Of a stretch of 64,000 nt of DNA, positions 8,988-21,129 are shown piece after piece; the stretch's first letter is position 1, and every line of letters begins with the position of its first letter. The stretch is taken from assembly GCA_037349315.1 (NCBI GenBank), contig JBAIAC010000004.1, positions 78,546,501-78,610,500 of the forward strand, in the 5' to 3' direction. The notes under the pieces were generated by a model. It searched no databases and had not been told where the DNA came from. It was given only the letters and a program-made list of their open reading frames with translations. A program made the position numbers and the translations under genes. The DNA is from Chelydra serpentina. Taxonomy: Eukaryota > Chordata > Testudines > Chelydridae.

Positions 8988-11900
8988 TCCACTGTAAAAA
9001 TTAATCTTTGCTATTAGATTAAGGATCAATTAAACTTTAGTGACCTTGAAGGAATAGTTTCAATCCGTCACATTGCATAGAAACAGTAGACCTATGAAAT
9101 TATTAGAGAGGTGGAGCAGGAATTATTTGTTCCTATGTTTGGGTTTGTTGAGGGTGAATGTGTGTCCTTATCTGAGACAGGATGTCACATTTTTAATTCA
9201 TACTCACAAGGGGACTTAGAGACCTACATGTAAAGGTCAGCAGGATTTTCTGAGTTGGGGAGCAGATTCAGGCAGGTACATTCAAGTGCCTTGTAAGCGG
9301 AAAGGTCATCACCTGCTTTGGATTTAGCACCCATTCAAGCTCACATTGAAGCCAATGGGAATCATTCAGTTGATCAATAGAAGCTGGAATGAGCCCTTAG
9401 ACAGGAGCTGGGAAAGCAATATACCATAAGTTATTTCTTGCCTACGCTACCTAGTGAAGATGGAAAGCAGCCATAGCCTAATATCTGTCTCTCAACATTT
9501 TGTATTACCACCCACCCCTGTAGTATCTGAGTGCCTCCTCTGTAAACTAAAGAGTTCACTACTGGAGTTAATTGAGAGCAAAGAGGGATCATTTTTGTTA
9601 TTTTGATTATGATGGAAAAGTGTTACCAAAGAGAGTTGCAGAAGTTCCTAGAGGCGTTCTGACTCTGGATTTGTCCAGTCTCTTCTGGAAGTTTGTTTCA
9701 CAGCTGTACTCCCTTGAACAAGAATGTCTTTGGGCTTTGAGGCCTATACTGTTCCAAAAGATATGCATTTTGCAGGGGGGCTTCATAGATGGAGATATAA
9801 TCTGTAAAGTAGTCAGGACCTAATTCATTCATGCCTCTGAATAAAGGTGCAAAACTTCCTTTGGTGAACAGAGAATAACCATTGATGAATTAAGATATAG
9901 ACACAAATCACCCAGCCTTCCAGGGGTTTACAACATCTGTAAAGCATGGTGATCTCAATCTAGGTTTGGTGTAGGGTCAATAAGAATACTTTACATATTT
10001 TCTATGTTATTAATATATGTACTCAGAGCAGCTGTGGAAAATGTAGGAATTTTCCTTTGTACTCCTGCAAAATACATAAATGTGAAAAGGTATATTTACT
10101 GCATGCTGAAAAGGCATTTAGTCATACAGTTTCCAGTACTCAGCTCTCCATGAATCACACTGAATTTACCCCGATGTATCATATCGTCAGAAGATTACAA
10201 AAGACAGAGTATCACTGTGTTCAGTGTCACTCTCAATGTTCACACAAGCACTGAACACAATTTTTCACATTTCTACATTATTTCATATTATAAATTACAT
10301 TTACTTTAAACTGAGAACTACGGAGGGAGCAGTACAGTTATATGACAGCCAATGCTGCATATTCATCTAGCCCTGAAATAGCTGAAATATAACATTAGTT
10401 ATTATGACTATAAGACCTGAAGGTCAAAATAGTGGCTTTAGCCAAGTTAGAAACAGAACACTGATACTGACTATAGCATAGTAGCATAGTTTTGGAAAAA
10501 CTATGTTTTGCCATAACAAATTTAATGGCTGGAACTTTCTATAATGTGGAGGGAAGTACAAGCTGTCCAAAAACCATGCAGAAAAATAATTAGTAAGTCA
10601 GAAGCAGGCTGCATGTAGGCAAATATAATACATATTCCCAAATGGGGGAGGGAATATTTCTCTGGTTTAAAGCAAGAAAATAATGTAGTAAAAGCCAAGA
10701 CAGAATTTCATGAACTTTTTTATACAAGTTGAGACGATTGTGAAATATATCTTTGTTTGCACTGTTTCCTTTCAATAATTCATTTTAATTCCTTTTTTCT
10801 TTGTCATATCTAATATGTTATTTTTTACTCATGGTTAAGTTGCTTGGCATAGAAGGTCATACTTTGCATATAGAAGAGCATGGGGACTGTTGTGTTTTCA
10901 CTTATTCTACAAGGGCCATCACCTGCTCCTAATAGACTTCAGTGGAGCTGCTCCATCTAAATGCAAATGTAAATGAGACCAGAATATGGCCCTACACGGT
11001 ATGTGAACAAAAAAAACCATTCCCACCAGCTAGTGTGTGAACATGAGGAGGAAAGAAGGTGTCATGTAAAGAGACAGTCCTACTTGCTACAGTGACTCCT
11101 GGACAGAAAATGTCCCCAAAGTCTTGTAATTTAATCTCTGTTTTCCTCCTATTCCAACAGCAACAAGAGCTCACCTCCTCAAAGAGTAGTTTATGGAGGC
11201 TGAGAAAGCTCATGAGACTTTCTGAGCCTATCAAAGGCCCAGATACTTTTCCTGGAAGAAAAAAAATCCTAAAGAAAGGCAGCCCTGAAATAAGGGAGCC
11301 ACCCAGGGGACCCAAAGGGAACCAAAAATATCAATAAGAGGTACCAAAATCATCCTCTGCAGTTTCCAGTCCGAGTGACACTTATAGGTGTATTGTCAGA
11401 TGCTAACTCTACACCAGCAAGGGCCTTGGGGAAACCTCAAGGACATGAAGACTGCATGGCACTGTCCTTGGAAACTCTTGCTTCATACCCTAGCAAAGAA
11501 GAATATTGAGTGAGTTGATTAACAGCTGATAGCTGTTAATTAATCAGAGTAAGTGCCACATGACCACCTGTATGTTGAGACTCAGTGATTCAAGAAGGGT
11601 CTCCCCCTACCTTCTCAGTGTTTCATTCACCATGTCTCCTACTCCACCAGCCAAAGAATGTTTGTTCACTTAAGGCTGAAGGGTTAATTTTTTCCCAGTG
11701 AATTTTCTCAGTGTTTTTGGTTAGCCCTTAATGTGTGACAGCACTTCTATAAGGGGAATCCACTCACTGAGGTGTGCGGGGGCAGGGGGAGTTTTATAGT
11801 GCTATAGCCTGGCATAGTTTCCCTCCCTCAATGTCCACCAGTCTGGTGTGAGTTGACCCAACCACTGGATCCCACATGCTGCTTGTTAGTTTTAATTAAG

Positions 11901-12100
11901 CTTCTCACAGTGGGCTGCCCACCCCATCTGCGGTTTCACTGTTGCTTGCAGAAAACAAGTAAAATACCTGGAATTTCCTGGATTTGATTTTTGCAACCTT
12001 TATGCTGCATATGTGCAGGGTTTGCTGTATTTAATCAATTACTAATTGTAGTTAATGTGACAGTAAAGAATCATACAATAGTCACTCTGTTGTGCTAAGT
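8988..12100. other. Mostly unique DNA, no gene recognised
   Basis: Several short open frames occur, for example 9572-9823 and 11059-11337 on the plus strand, but none shows domains or a credible gene structure. A cysteine- and histidine-containing frame at 10057-10254 does not have C2H2 zinc-finger spacing. No clear repeat boundaries were seen. Confidence 0.45.
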
Positions 12101-12416
12101 CAGGCCTGCACAACATGCGGCCCGGGGGCCACATGTGGCCCACGTGGGCTCACTGTGCGGCCCGGGGCGGGGTGAGTAGTTAGGCTCACTGTGCGGCAAA
12201 AATGCATAATGCAGAGATTTATATACAACTCCATTGATTGACTGTTGTGTGCAGTAATATAGTGACCCCTGGGGAAGTGAAGAGAGGAAGGAGGGGTTGT
12301 TTCCGCGGGGCGGGCGGCGCTGGGGGGGTGTTTCTGCGGGGCCGGCGGGTTTCGGCCCTAAGCTGTTTTCTTTGGAGTAATATGGCCCTCACCGCTTTAT
12401 GAGTTGTGCAGGCCTG
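12101..12416. mobile_element. Complete hAT MITE, copy A (316 bp)
   Basis: Perfect 14-bp terminal inverted repeats (CAGGCCTGCACAAC and its complement) bound the copy. It is flanked by 8-bp duplications TGCTAAGT at 12093-12100 and TGCTAAGC at 12417-12424, which is the hAT signature. It has no coding capacity. The interior holds GC-rich arms and an AT-richer centre (GCATAATGCAGAGATTTATA). A second copy is at 18495-18814. Confidence 0.92.
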
Positions 12417-12424
12417 TGCTAAGC

Positions 12425-13213
12425 AGTAGTACCATAGAAGAAATAAAGCAGGTTACAGCCAAACAAGTCTTTATAGAGAAATTAAACTTTTTGTTAATCA
12501 AAAAAATTATTTTACAGTAAATTATATAAGACCTTAAAATAAATGCACATGCCATTTTTCTAGATGAGCTATTGTATGTAGGAAAAATGCTACTAGATAA
12601 ACAAGAGCGCTAGTTATTTTTTAAGTATGTCAATTTATCCGAAGATTCTATAATTAAAGCTACACCAGTAGCTTCTAATCTACTACCAGAATCAGCAAAA
12701 CGGTTTGTTGTTTTTACCATGCATGTAGCCTGCAGAACAGAGTTCCTAAACTGAGTAGTATAAGGTGGTGGTTGTTGTTTTTTAAAAAGTGCAGTGCCCT
12801 ATCAGCATGTCAACCTACAGCCAAATTCCCTCTGGTTATAAAACCTTTATTACATAGTCCTCCTACAGTCCAAAAACTCCTACACCTAAATGAAAATGAA
12901 ACACTGATTGAACTGATTCCCACATGCCCCTTAGCTGTACTTGACATTTATGAATGTCTCTGACATCTAAAAAAATTCTCCTTGTGCTTTCATCCTTACT
13001 CTGGGTGTTCATCAGTCAACAAAGACCAGATCCATGGGACTAGCCCTTTTGTGCTCAGCACAGATCAGTGGGGTGGGGGTGGTAAAAATGGTTATACACA
13101 CCCTGTTCCAGAGGCTCTCAGGTGCCAGGCCAGTCCATAGCACAGCTTTTAGTAGCCTCAGCGCTGTTCTAAATTGCACCAGCAGATAATGCGTACAATT
13201 TTCAAAACATGTA
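12425..13213. other. Unique DNA
   Basis: AT-rich sequence between two MITE-like repeats. No coding motif or repeat recognised. Confidence 0.4.
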
Positions 13214-13316
13214 AATGCTTTTGAGTCTCATTTTCAATAGTGACTTAGGTATCTAAGTGTCAATGACTTCCATTTTTGAAAATGGGACTTAGGCTCCTAA
13301 GTCATTTTGATGCTTT
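13214..13316. repeat. Degraded palindromic repeat (GACTTAGG type)
   Basis: CATTTTCAATAGTGACTTAG on the left mirrors GAAAATGGGACTTAGGCTCC on the right, around a CAATGACTTCCATT centre. Related remnants are at 26646-26737 and perhaps 36390-36610. It is too decayed for target duplications. Confidence 0.4.
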
Positions 13317-13565
13317 CGGACATTTTACCCATTATCTCATGCTGAGACAGGGCTGCGATTGGGCTTGGGATAGATTGGAGCCAGACCTCCAAGAAGGGCA
13401 ATCACCTTTATGAGGCCATAACGGCAAATGAACATCAAAGAGACATGTTAGCTGCCCAGGTGGTGAGCTGGTACACCAGTCTGACACCTTCTCAAGATTC
13501 GCCCAGGCTGTGAGGAATCCTCTGGCAGCCAATTAAGCCAACTTCCCACATACTTGTGTTATCTC

Positions 13566-13689
13566 TAGGGTAACCAGACAGCAAATGTGAAAAATCAGGA
13601 CAGAGGTGGGGGGGTAATAGGAGCCTATATAAGAAAAAGACCCAAAAATCAGGACTGTCCCTATAAAATTGGGACATCTGGTCACCCTA
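13566..13689. mobile_element. Short hAT MITE with perfect 8-bp TSD
   Basis: The copy is 124 bp. It starts TAGGGTAACCAGA and ends TCTGGTCACCCTA, which are inverted. GTTATCTC occurs directly on both sides (13558-13565 and 13690-13697), a perfect 8-bp target duplication. The interior has two related ATCAGGAC motifs and GAGCCTATATAAGAAAAAG. A second, more eroded copy is at 26748-26869. Confidence 0.88.
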
Positions 13690-14029
13690 GTTATCTCTCT
13701 GGTGCGAAGTAGGCAGAATGGAGCTGGTGTCTGGCCAAAGGAGTTCAGAAGCAGTAGACAATCAAACTAAGGAGATATAAATTTGACCAAGGCCAAATTC
13801 TGCCTTCACATTCATGCATTCAACTTCTGATGATTTCATTGGGATTGCACACGTTAGATAGGAGGGCAGAATTTTACCCCTAATTGAAAAAGATACTTAG
13901 TTGTCTATTTCTAAACTACTTTTCATATATTGTAGAAGCTTACTTCTGCTTAGTATATCCTTTGAACATATGTTTGATTTCTGCGATAGAATGATGTGAT
14001 GTTTGGGTCTTCAGCACAACCAGTCATTA

Positions 14030-14225
14030 ACTGAATCTTGAAAAGAACAGTTACTTTCCATGGTAACTGTGTTTTTCCTGCATGGATTCACACTGAATGT
14101 GATGCACATGTCTTTGGCATGCAAGCTTCAAACCTTCAAATTAGCAGTGTGACTTGGCAGTGCACATACACTGAAGGCTATAAAGGGTACAGCCCTAACC
14201 ACCACTCAGTTCCTTCTACTAATAT
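14030..14225 (+). mobile_element. DIRS-like terminal region fragment
   Basis: The sequence starts near GAACAGTTACTTTCCATGG and ends with AGCCCTAACCACCACTCAGT and TCCTTCTACT. This layout resembles the terminal region of turtle DIRS-type retrotransposons as I remember it. The 5' part of the DIRS-like relic at 16290 has similar GACCCCCATTCAGTTCTTTT sequence. No coding part is attached here. Confidence 0.45.
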
Positions 14226-14237
14226 AATTTAAAAAAA

Positions 14238-14436
14238 TGGAGATATGCCAATCTCCTAGAACTGGAAGGACCTTGAAAGGTCATTGAGTCCAGTCCCCTG
14301 CCTTCACTAGCAGGACCAAGTACTGTCCCCTGAGAGATTTTTGCCACAGATCCCTAAATGGCCCCCTCAAGGATTGAACTCACAACCCTGGGTTTAGTAG
14401 GCTAATGCTCAAACCACTGAGCGATCCCTCTCCCCC
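14238..14436 (-). mobile_element. CryI-type tRNA-derived SINE
   Basis: On the minus strand the head reads GGGATCGCTCAGTGGTTTGA, an A-box-like sequence (about 14414-14428), followed by a B-box-like GTTGTGAGTTCAATCC (about 14366-14381). The tail, CCTTTCAAGGTCCTTCCAGT then TCTAGGAGATTGGCATATCT, resembles the CR1 3' end. A tRNA-related head with a CR1-like tail is the established structure of the turtle CryI (tortoise pol III) SINE, mobilised in trans by CR1-type reverse transcriptase. It is the best taxonomic marker in the window. Confidence 0.85.
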
Positions 14437-15569
14437 TCACTAAATCCAGAACCTGTCATGGGACTGCGAAGGAATGTGGAAAGAGGGCAGATAGGGTAGA
14501 TCCATGCATCGACAGACAGTTATTTCAAAGGATTATGGTTATCATACTCAGTTCTTTTTGTTTTGTTTGAGGGTGGGCATGCTTTTTTTATCTTCCCTTC
14601 CTCACAGCCCCCACAAAACTATGTGGGACTTGGCTATGTTTCTATAACCACTTTTTATTGTTTGTACGTTAAGCAGTGTATGAAGTTTATTTCCTGACAC
14701 GTTGCAGGACATAGTGATATGGATTCGTTTTACGAGGATCTCAAACAAACCATTTTCTCACATTTCAGAGGAAGTTACAGCAAGATGTTTTTATATCTGT
14801 CTTATGGGAGCTTAAAGTAAATATTTCCTAACTACATGTGCTAAAATCAGGTAAACTATTACTCTAAGGAGGAAGAAGCACACACAGGTCTTGAGACTGC
14901 AGTCCATACTCAGGCAAAACTCTTTTGCCTTCAGTGAGAGTTTTGCCTGAGTGAGGACTGTCAGGTTAGGCTCATTTTGGCAATAAGACTGCATTGCAGT
15001 CCTGCTACCACAGATATCAGAAGTGACTTTGGGCATTATTGCAAGAGGTCATTTAAAGGGAAGAAAAGAAGTCTAGAAAATAAACAGCTCAGTAATAAAC
15101 TAGATGTAAAATGGCACATTTACTTGTGGTGATGTGCAAAACAATATGTGATGATTTAATCATAATGCATATGCAGAAAAGTATGGAAATAAGATTGTAC
15201 AGGCAACCTTAATACTGACATTTCCTAGCTCTGAGTGCTTGATTTTGCAACCTTACTAACATTCTTTTTAATATATTTTTTCTGTGTATAGTTTCCTAGC
15301 TTTTGAAAAAAGGAAACAAAAAACAAATTCCATCATGTGCCATCTTACTGATGCCTACATGGTTCATCGACAGGGTTGGAAACTTTGATCCTCTTCCACT
15401 TGAGCTAACAATAGTGGGTTGTCATCTTCTCTGCAGACCCGCACTAAAAGGAGATTAAACACTTTACCAGAGAGTTTCACAGATACCTGCTGACAGCAGA
15501 GGAATAGTGGGACTCCGGAATCTTGAGTTCTTTTCCAGGTTCTGAGAATGTGCTCTAGTGGGTACAGAT
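14437..15569. other. Unique DNA
   Basis: No gene recognised. An inverted pair near 14895-14955 (CTCAGGCAAAACTCTTTTGC against GAGAGTTTTGCCTGAG) could form a hairpin. Confidence 0.4.
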
Positions 15570-16080
15570 CCTTCTGCCTGTTCCCCCCTCCTCAGACCTT
15601 CACCCCTTCTGCCAGTCTCCTCCAACCTGTCCCTGTCCTGTCTCCTCCTCACCCCGGCTCCTCATCCCACTCCCATTGTCCTCATCTAACCATCCCCAGT
15701 ATCTAATTCTCAGGCTTCTCATCCTAGTATCAGTCTCCTTGCCAAGCAGTCCTAGCCTTCCCCTCTGTGCTGCCTGTCTCAGGCTTCCTCCTCACCCACT
15801 CCCAGTTCCCCCTTATTTCTCCCCCCAGTTCCTAGTCCCAGTCTCTTTGCACAACCAGTCCCAGTTCTCCCCCAGCATCCTGGCTTCACTCCAGTCCGTC
15901 ACCTCTGACCCCTCATAGCTCTCAGTCCCACTTCCCCTCTACCCCAACTCCCACTTCCAGTTTTCCTATCATCCACACACACTCACATCTGCAATCCCAG
16001 TCTCCTCCCCCCCCACCAGGCTCTTTGTCTCAGTCTCCTTCCCCCGTCACCACCCCAGTCTGGATCTTTTCCCATCTTTA
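15570..16080 (+). repeat. Pyrimidine-rich imperfect tandem repeat
   Basis: About 500 bp of C/T-rich sequence built on 'CCAGTCTCCT' and 'CCCAGTTC' motifs with irregular spacing. Open frames here (for example 15676-15918) are serine-, proline- and leucine-rich composition artefacts. It may be an old expanded array inside the neighbouring repeat. Confidence 0.6.
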
Positions 16081-16289
16081 TTTGAATCAGGCTGCTTTCT
16101 TCTCCTCACTGCTGGGGCATCAGCAGAAGGGACACTGAAAGCACAGGAGAGACAGTCTTCCTGCTCCCAGTTCGGGTGCTCAGCTCCAGCACAGACCAGA
16201 GCTGCAATTGCAGGGAAAGTCCTGCTCAGACCCAGGCGGGAGCATGCCCAGTGTGGATGGAATATTTTAGGGATTTAGCTCCTAAAATC

Positions 16290-18375
16290 TAAGTCTCTCT
16301 ACTGAGCATGTGTGAACTCTGATTTTCTTCTTCAAGTTCCTGTGTATGTGGCTCCCACTTATAATGCAGTTGTAGTAGCACTCCTTGCACAGGAGTTCAG
16401 AAGTTCAAAAAGTAGCGTCCAGGCATAAAGGGGTAGCATGACCCCCATTCAGTTCTTTTTAGCTACCTCCAACATAGTTAGAACATAACCTAGTATTGTC
16501 CTTAGCATTGTTGCTTGGTGTTTTCTTCTTTGTAAATACTCTTTATTTAGTTATTTTAATTTTTTCTGTTAGCCTGTTGGCCAAAAATAAAAGAACAGTT
16601 TTTATTTAGATTTAATATAGTTAGTCCAGTTAATTAGCTGTATCCATTTCAGTACTGGCACCAGCTTTTATGCTGGACCCTCACTTGCCAGGATTCAGGT
16701 CATGCCCATTGTGTAGGAAGGTCATTCTGTGGAAGAGAGAGGCAGAATCACAGATATCAAGGTAACTGCCTAAGGTGGCATTGGATAAGTCAGTGCCAGG
16801 GATGAATGCAGCACCATAAGAGCCACTTCCCATACAGCCCCAAGTTCAAAGAGTTCCTAAACCGACCCTTCAGTCGGGGCTGGCACTGCAGGACTTACCA
16901 TTTCATGGAAAGGGCCTGTTCAATCTAAAGACAGTCAAGACATTGCACTTCTGAGGAGGCTCAGGCTACCCTCTGATCATTGGGGCTTTACACTCCAAGT
17001 TTTAGAAGATATATATTTCTATATATAAACCTCAGTATACTTCTAGACAGAGATTCCAGTCGTCTACTTCTTTATACCATCAAAAATAAAGAGAGACAAT
17101 CTATTTATCTTCAACCCAACCATCTCAATCACAGAAACAACAATTTTGATACTTTGGTCAGGGACTCTGCACCGAATTATGTGAACGTGTACCCATCATT
17201 CTCCCCCTCCCCCACCCTTTGGTTCCCACCTCTCTTCCTTCGGGGTTGCCTGGAGTGAAATAACATCAGATCACTGGGTCTTGCAGATCATTCAACAAGG
17301 ATTTGCCCTGCAATTCCATACCACACCTCTCCCCGACCCGCCTTCCACATCCCTTTTCAAGGACCAATCTCTCATGAATCTCATGCAACAAGAGATAAAG
17401 TCTGTGTTGGAACTGAGTGCAATAAAGAACTAAGTTCCCTTCAGGGGAAAGTATTTTGTTCCCCTTGTTTTCTAATACCAAAGAATAAGGGCGATTGGCA
17501 CCTCCTCAACACCTATATGACCAATCCAAAGTTGCAAATGCTGGCACTTGCATCCATAGTAACCTCGTTACATCCCGTGAACTGGTTCACTATCCTCAAC
17601 TTGCAGGATGCATATTTACATGTAGCAATACATCCATCACACAGGACGTTTCTCCAATTCACGGTACTAGACAACCATTGTCAGTACAGGGTCCTTCTGT
17701 TTGGTCTTGAACAGCTCTTTGAGTTCTTAAAAAGTGCCTCTTAGTGGTGACCACACATCTGCATCACAAGGATGTTTATTTGTCTCCCATATCAATGATT
17801 GATTGGTTATTTTGAGGCAGGTAAGCTCAGCAGGTCATGAACTCAGTAAAATCAATTCTATGTCTTCGCTCAAAATTGTGTCTGAAGATCAAGCTAAAGA
17901 AATTACAGTTAATTCCATCTCAATCCTTAGAATTCATCAGCACTCTCCTGGACTCCAAAACGGCAAAGCCTTACCTTTCTCAAGAAAGATTTCAGATATT
18001 GCACCTAACTTCATTGCTTCAATCATATCCAAAAACACTGATAAGAACTTGTCTGAAACTACTATGTCACATGACCTCATGCACCCATGTGATACCTTAT
18101 ACCAGATTGAGACTGAGACCTCTGCAATCCTGGATCAGATCACTTTACCATCCAAACATCCACAGCATGACCCGTTGAGTCACAAGCCCTTTGTCAATCC
18201 TTTTGTCCTTTCATTGGTGGCTAGAACCGGGCAATGTTTTCTGGTGGATACCTTTCTTCCCTGATATCTCCCAGCCAGATGCTGGTCAGCGATGCATCCA
18301 CAAGGGGCGAGGGTGCACATTTGGGCCAATTCAAGACTGTGTCTATGGACTTTTGCAGATGGATCAGCTCACAAA
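16290..18375 (+). pseudogene. DIRS-like retrotransposon relic (RT and RNase H)
   Basis: The RT core is readable at 17517-17710 as LQMLALASIV, then LQDAYLHVAIHPSHRTFLQF and a QYRVLLFGL-like end, matching the DIRS motif 'LDLQDAYFHV.IHP.HR.FLRF'. Downstream, across frameshifts, the frames contain DPLSHKPFVNP, SLVARTGQCF and VSDASTRGEGAHLG, which resembles the RNase H core. The 16290-16500 segment looks like the 5' terminal region. The YLDD box, tyrosine recombinase and 3' split repeats were not found. Many stops and frameshifts make it non-functional. Confidence 0.65.
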
Positions 18376-18378
18376 GTG

Positions 18379-18437
18379 TGTGTATATGTGTGCGTGTGTG
18401 TGTTTGTGAGACAGACAGAGAGAGAGAGAGAGAGATT
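18379..18437 (+). repeat. (GT)n and (GA)n simple repeats
   Basis: An interrupted TGTG tract is followed by GACAGACAGAGAGAGAGAGA. It lies at the 3' edge of the DIRS-like relic. Confidence 0.9.
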
Positions 18438-18494
18438 AAAAAATCAGCCCAAGGAGACACCCAGCATGAAAAATTTTAGTGCAAACAGTTAAAG

Positions 18495-18814
18495 CAGGCC
18501 TGCACAACATGCGACCCAGGGGCCACATGCGGCCAGCGTGGGCTCACTGTGCAGCCCGCAGGGTGGTGAATAGGTGGGCTCACTGTGCGGCAAAAATGCA
18601 TAATGCAGAGATTTATATACAACTGCATTGATTGACTGTTGTATGCAGTAATATAGTGACCCCTGGGGGGATGAAGAGGGGAAGGAAGGGTTGTTTCCGT
18701 GGGGTGGGCGGCGCTGGGGGGCGGGGGTGTTTCCGCGGGCCGGGGGGTTTCGGCCCTCAGCTGTTTTCTTTGGAGTAATATGACCCTCGCCGCTTTACAA
18801 GTTGTGCAGGCCTG
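18495..18814. mobile_element. Complete hAT MITE, copy B (320 bp)
   Basis: The terminal inverted repeats CAGGCCTGCACAAC and GTTGTGCAGGCCTG match copy A at 12101. The flanking 8-bp duplication AGTTAAAG is perfect (18487-18494 and 18815-18822). Differences from copy A lie mainly at CpG sites and in G-runs. Confidence 0.95.
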
Positions 18815-18822
18815 AGTTAAAG

Positions 18823-19622
18823 TTTTTGGCAAAGTTATAAGCAACTGAAAACAGAATCTTATAACAGGAAGTGTTACCAGCCCTGCCTATAATAAAGGCC
18901 TCAGCCAGGTCAGGACCCCATTTTGCTAGGCATTGAACTGACAGCACAAATGACAGCTGTTCCAAACAGCTTGCAATCTAAAAGATCTTTTTTACAATCT
19001 AATCTTGTCCAGTTGCGGTTCCACTTCAAGCAGATTTTCAGTTGCTGGGGAGAAGCTGGTAGGTGAATGTAGCCCTTTTTATTATAATGATAGTACCACA
19101 GGGCTTGAGGGGGGTTGCTGAGTTATCCTGTAGTTACAGCCATACGCGTCCCCTTTTATACAAAGTAATCAAATACTTTAGTGTAAAGATGACGATATTG
19201 GACAGCTGCACTCCTTGGAGCAATTCATTTCAAGGTAACACTGGAATGAATCTGAAGTAATTTCACAAATGTATGTAGAGTTCCTCCAGATTTTCCCTTG
19301 TATAACAGACCAAAAATTGGCCCTTTCAGTTTCAAGTTATTACTTTTACACGATCAGCTACTGGAATGGCAACTTACTCGAATATGATTAATTTCAGGGA
19401 AAGGTAGTATCTGAATATTACCTAAGATTACATTTCATTTTATCTGGACACAGGTGCAGACTTTTTAAATTAGTTTTATTACATCTTAGAAAATAGCAAA
19501 AGGTTATTTTTGTTTCAAAGAGTGGTCGTCATGAAACAGTAACTGGATAACTCTCCTCTGCACATAACCTGCTGTGGTAGCAGTCATTTTGATACCTTTA
19601 CTGCTAATTGAGATTTACAATG
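18823..19622. other. Unique DNA
   Basis: Between two hAT elements. Around 18930 a CATTGAACTGACAG-like stretch followed by GCTTGCAATCTAAAAG resembles an old dispersed repeat, but I cannot assign it. No gene. Confidence 0.4.
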
Positions 19623-19974
19623 GTTAAAAGCAGTGGTCCCCAACGCGGTGCCCGTGGGTGCCATGGCGCCCGCGGGGGCATTTATGGGCGCCCGCCCACC
19701 AACTAGTGCCCAGAAGGGGAGAGAAGCTGCTGCCCCGGCCTGCTGGGGACAGAGAACTCCGGGGCTGCGGGCGCCGGTGTTCTCTGTCCCCGGCAGGCCG
19801 GGGCACCGCAGAGAGAAGCCGCAGCCCCGCGCCTGCTGGGGACAGAGGACACCGGTGCCCGCAGCCCCGGAGTTCTCTGTCCCCAGCAGGCTGGGGCAGC
19901 GTGGAGAGAAGCCAAGATTTGGGGGGCGGCGGGCAGCTGCCCGCTGCCTCCCCGCTCAGCGGCTGAGCTGCTGA

Positions 19975-20915
19975 GCGGAGAGACAAGGGGTGGCTTGCTG
20001 TGGCTGCCCCTTGTCTCCCCGCTGAACTGCTGAGCGGGGAGACAAGGGGTGGCTTCCTGCGGCTGCCCGCTGCCTCCCTGCTGAGCTGGGAGACAAGGGG
20101 CGGCTCGCCGGGGCTGCCCCTTGTCTCCCTGCTCAGCAGCTCAGCGGGGAGACAAGGGGCGGCTCGCCGGGGCTGCCCCTTGTCTCCCTGCTCAGCAGCT
20201 CAGCGGGGAGACAAGGGGCGGCTTGCTGCGGCTACCCCTTGTCTCTCCGCTGAGCTGCTAAGCAGAGAGACAAGGGGTGGCTTTCCGCGGCTGCCCCTTG
20301 TCTCCCCGCTGAGCTGCTGAGCTGGGAGACAAGGGGCGGCTTGCTGCGGCTACCCCTTGTCTCGCCACTCAGCGGCTGAGCGGGGAGAAAAGGGGCGGCT
20401 TGCTGCGGCTGCCCGCTGCCTCCCTGCTGAGCTGGGAGACAAGGGGCGGCTCGCCGGGGCTGCCCCTTGTCTCCCTGCTCAGCAGCTCAGCGGGGAGACA
20501 AGGGGCGGCTTGCTGCGGCTACCCCTTGTCTCTCCGCTGAGCTGCTGAGCAGAGAGACAAGGGGTGGCTTTCCGCGGCTGCCCCTTGTCTCCCCGCTGAG
20601 CTGCTGAGCTGGGAGACAAGGGGCGGCTTGCTGCGGCTACCCCTTGTCTCTCCACTCAGCGGCTGAGTGGGGAGAAAAGGGGCGGCTTGCTGCGGCTGCC
20701 CTCTGCCTCCCTGCTGAGCTGGGAGACAAGGGGCGGCTTGCTGCGGCTGCCCCTTGTCTCTCCGCTCAGCGGCTGAGCGGGGAGAAAAGGGGTGGCTTGC
20801 TGCGGCTGCCCGCTGCCTCCCCGCTGAGCTGGGAGACAAGGGGCGGCTCGCCAGGGCTGCCCCTTGTCTCCCCGCTGAGCTGCTGAGCAGGGAGATAAGG
20901 GGCGGCTTGCTGCGG
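19975..20915 (+). repeat. About 60-bp hairpin-unit tandem array inside hAT
   Basis: The unit is CCCCTTGTCTCCC, an AGCTGCTGAG-like centre, GGGAGACAAGGGG, then GGCTTGCTGCGGCTG. The two arms are complementary, so each unit can fold into a hairpin. About 16 units alternate between GCTCAGCAGCTCAGC and GCTGAGCTGCTGAGC centres, and a subset has the shortened GCTGAGCTGGGAGAC form. A higher-order pattern of several units seems to recur. Confidence 0.9.
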
Positions 20916-21129
20916 CTGGAGCCGCGGGCCTTTTAAAGCGCCCACCCCCGCTCTGGCAGCGGGGCTGGGGGTGGGGGGACGCTTTAAAAGGCCCGTGGCT
21001 CCCCGCAGCAGCAGGAGCTGTGGGCCTTTTAAAGCGCTGCCCTAGCGAGGCTCTGGCGGCACCTTAACTCCGCTTTTCCTCATAGGGGGAGTGGCCGCTC
21101 CCCCTGCTCCCCCCCCCCCCCCCGGCTAC

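Noticed and set aside
10057..10254. Cys/His-containing frame resembling a zinc finger
   Set aside because: The C-H spacing does not match C2H2 fingers and there is no linker motif or repeat.
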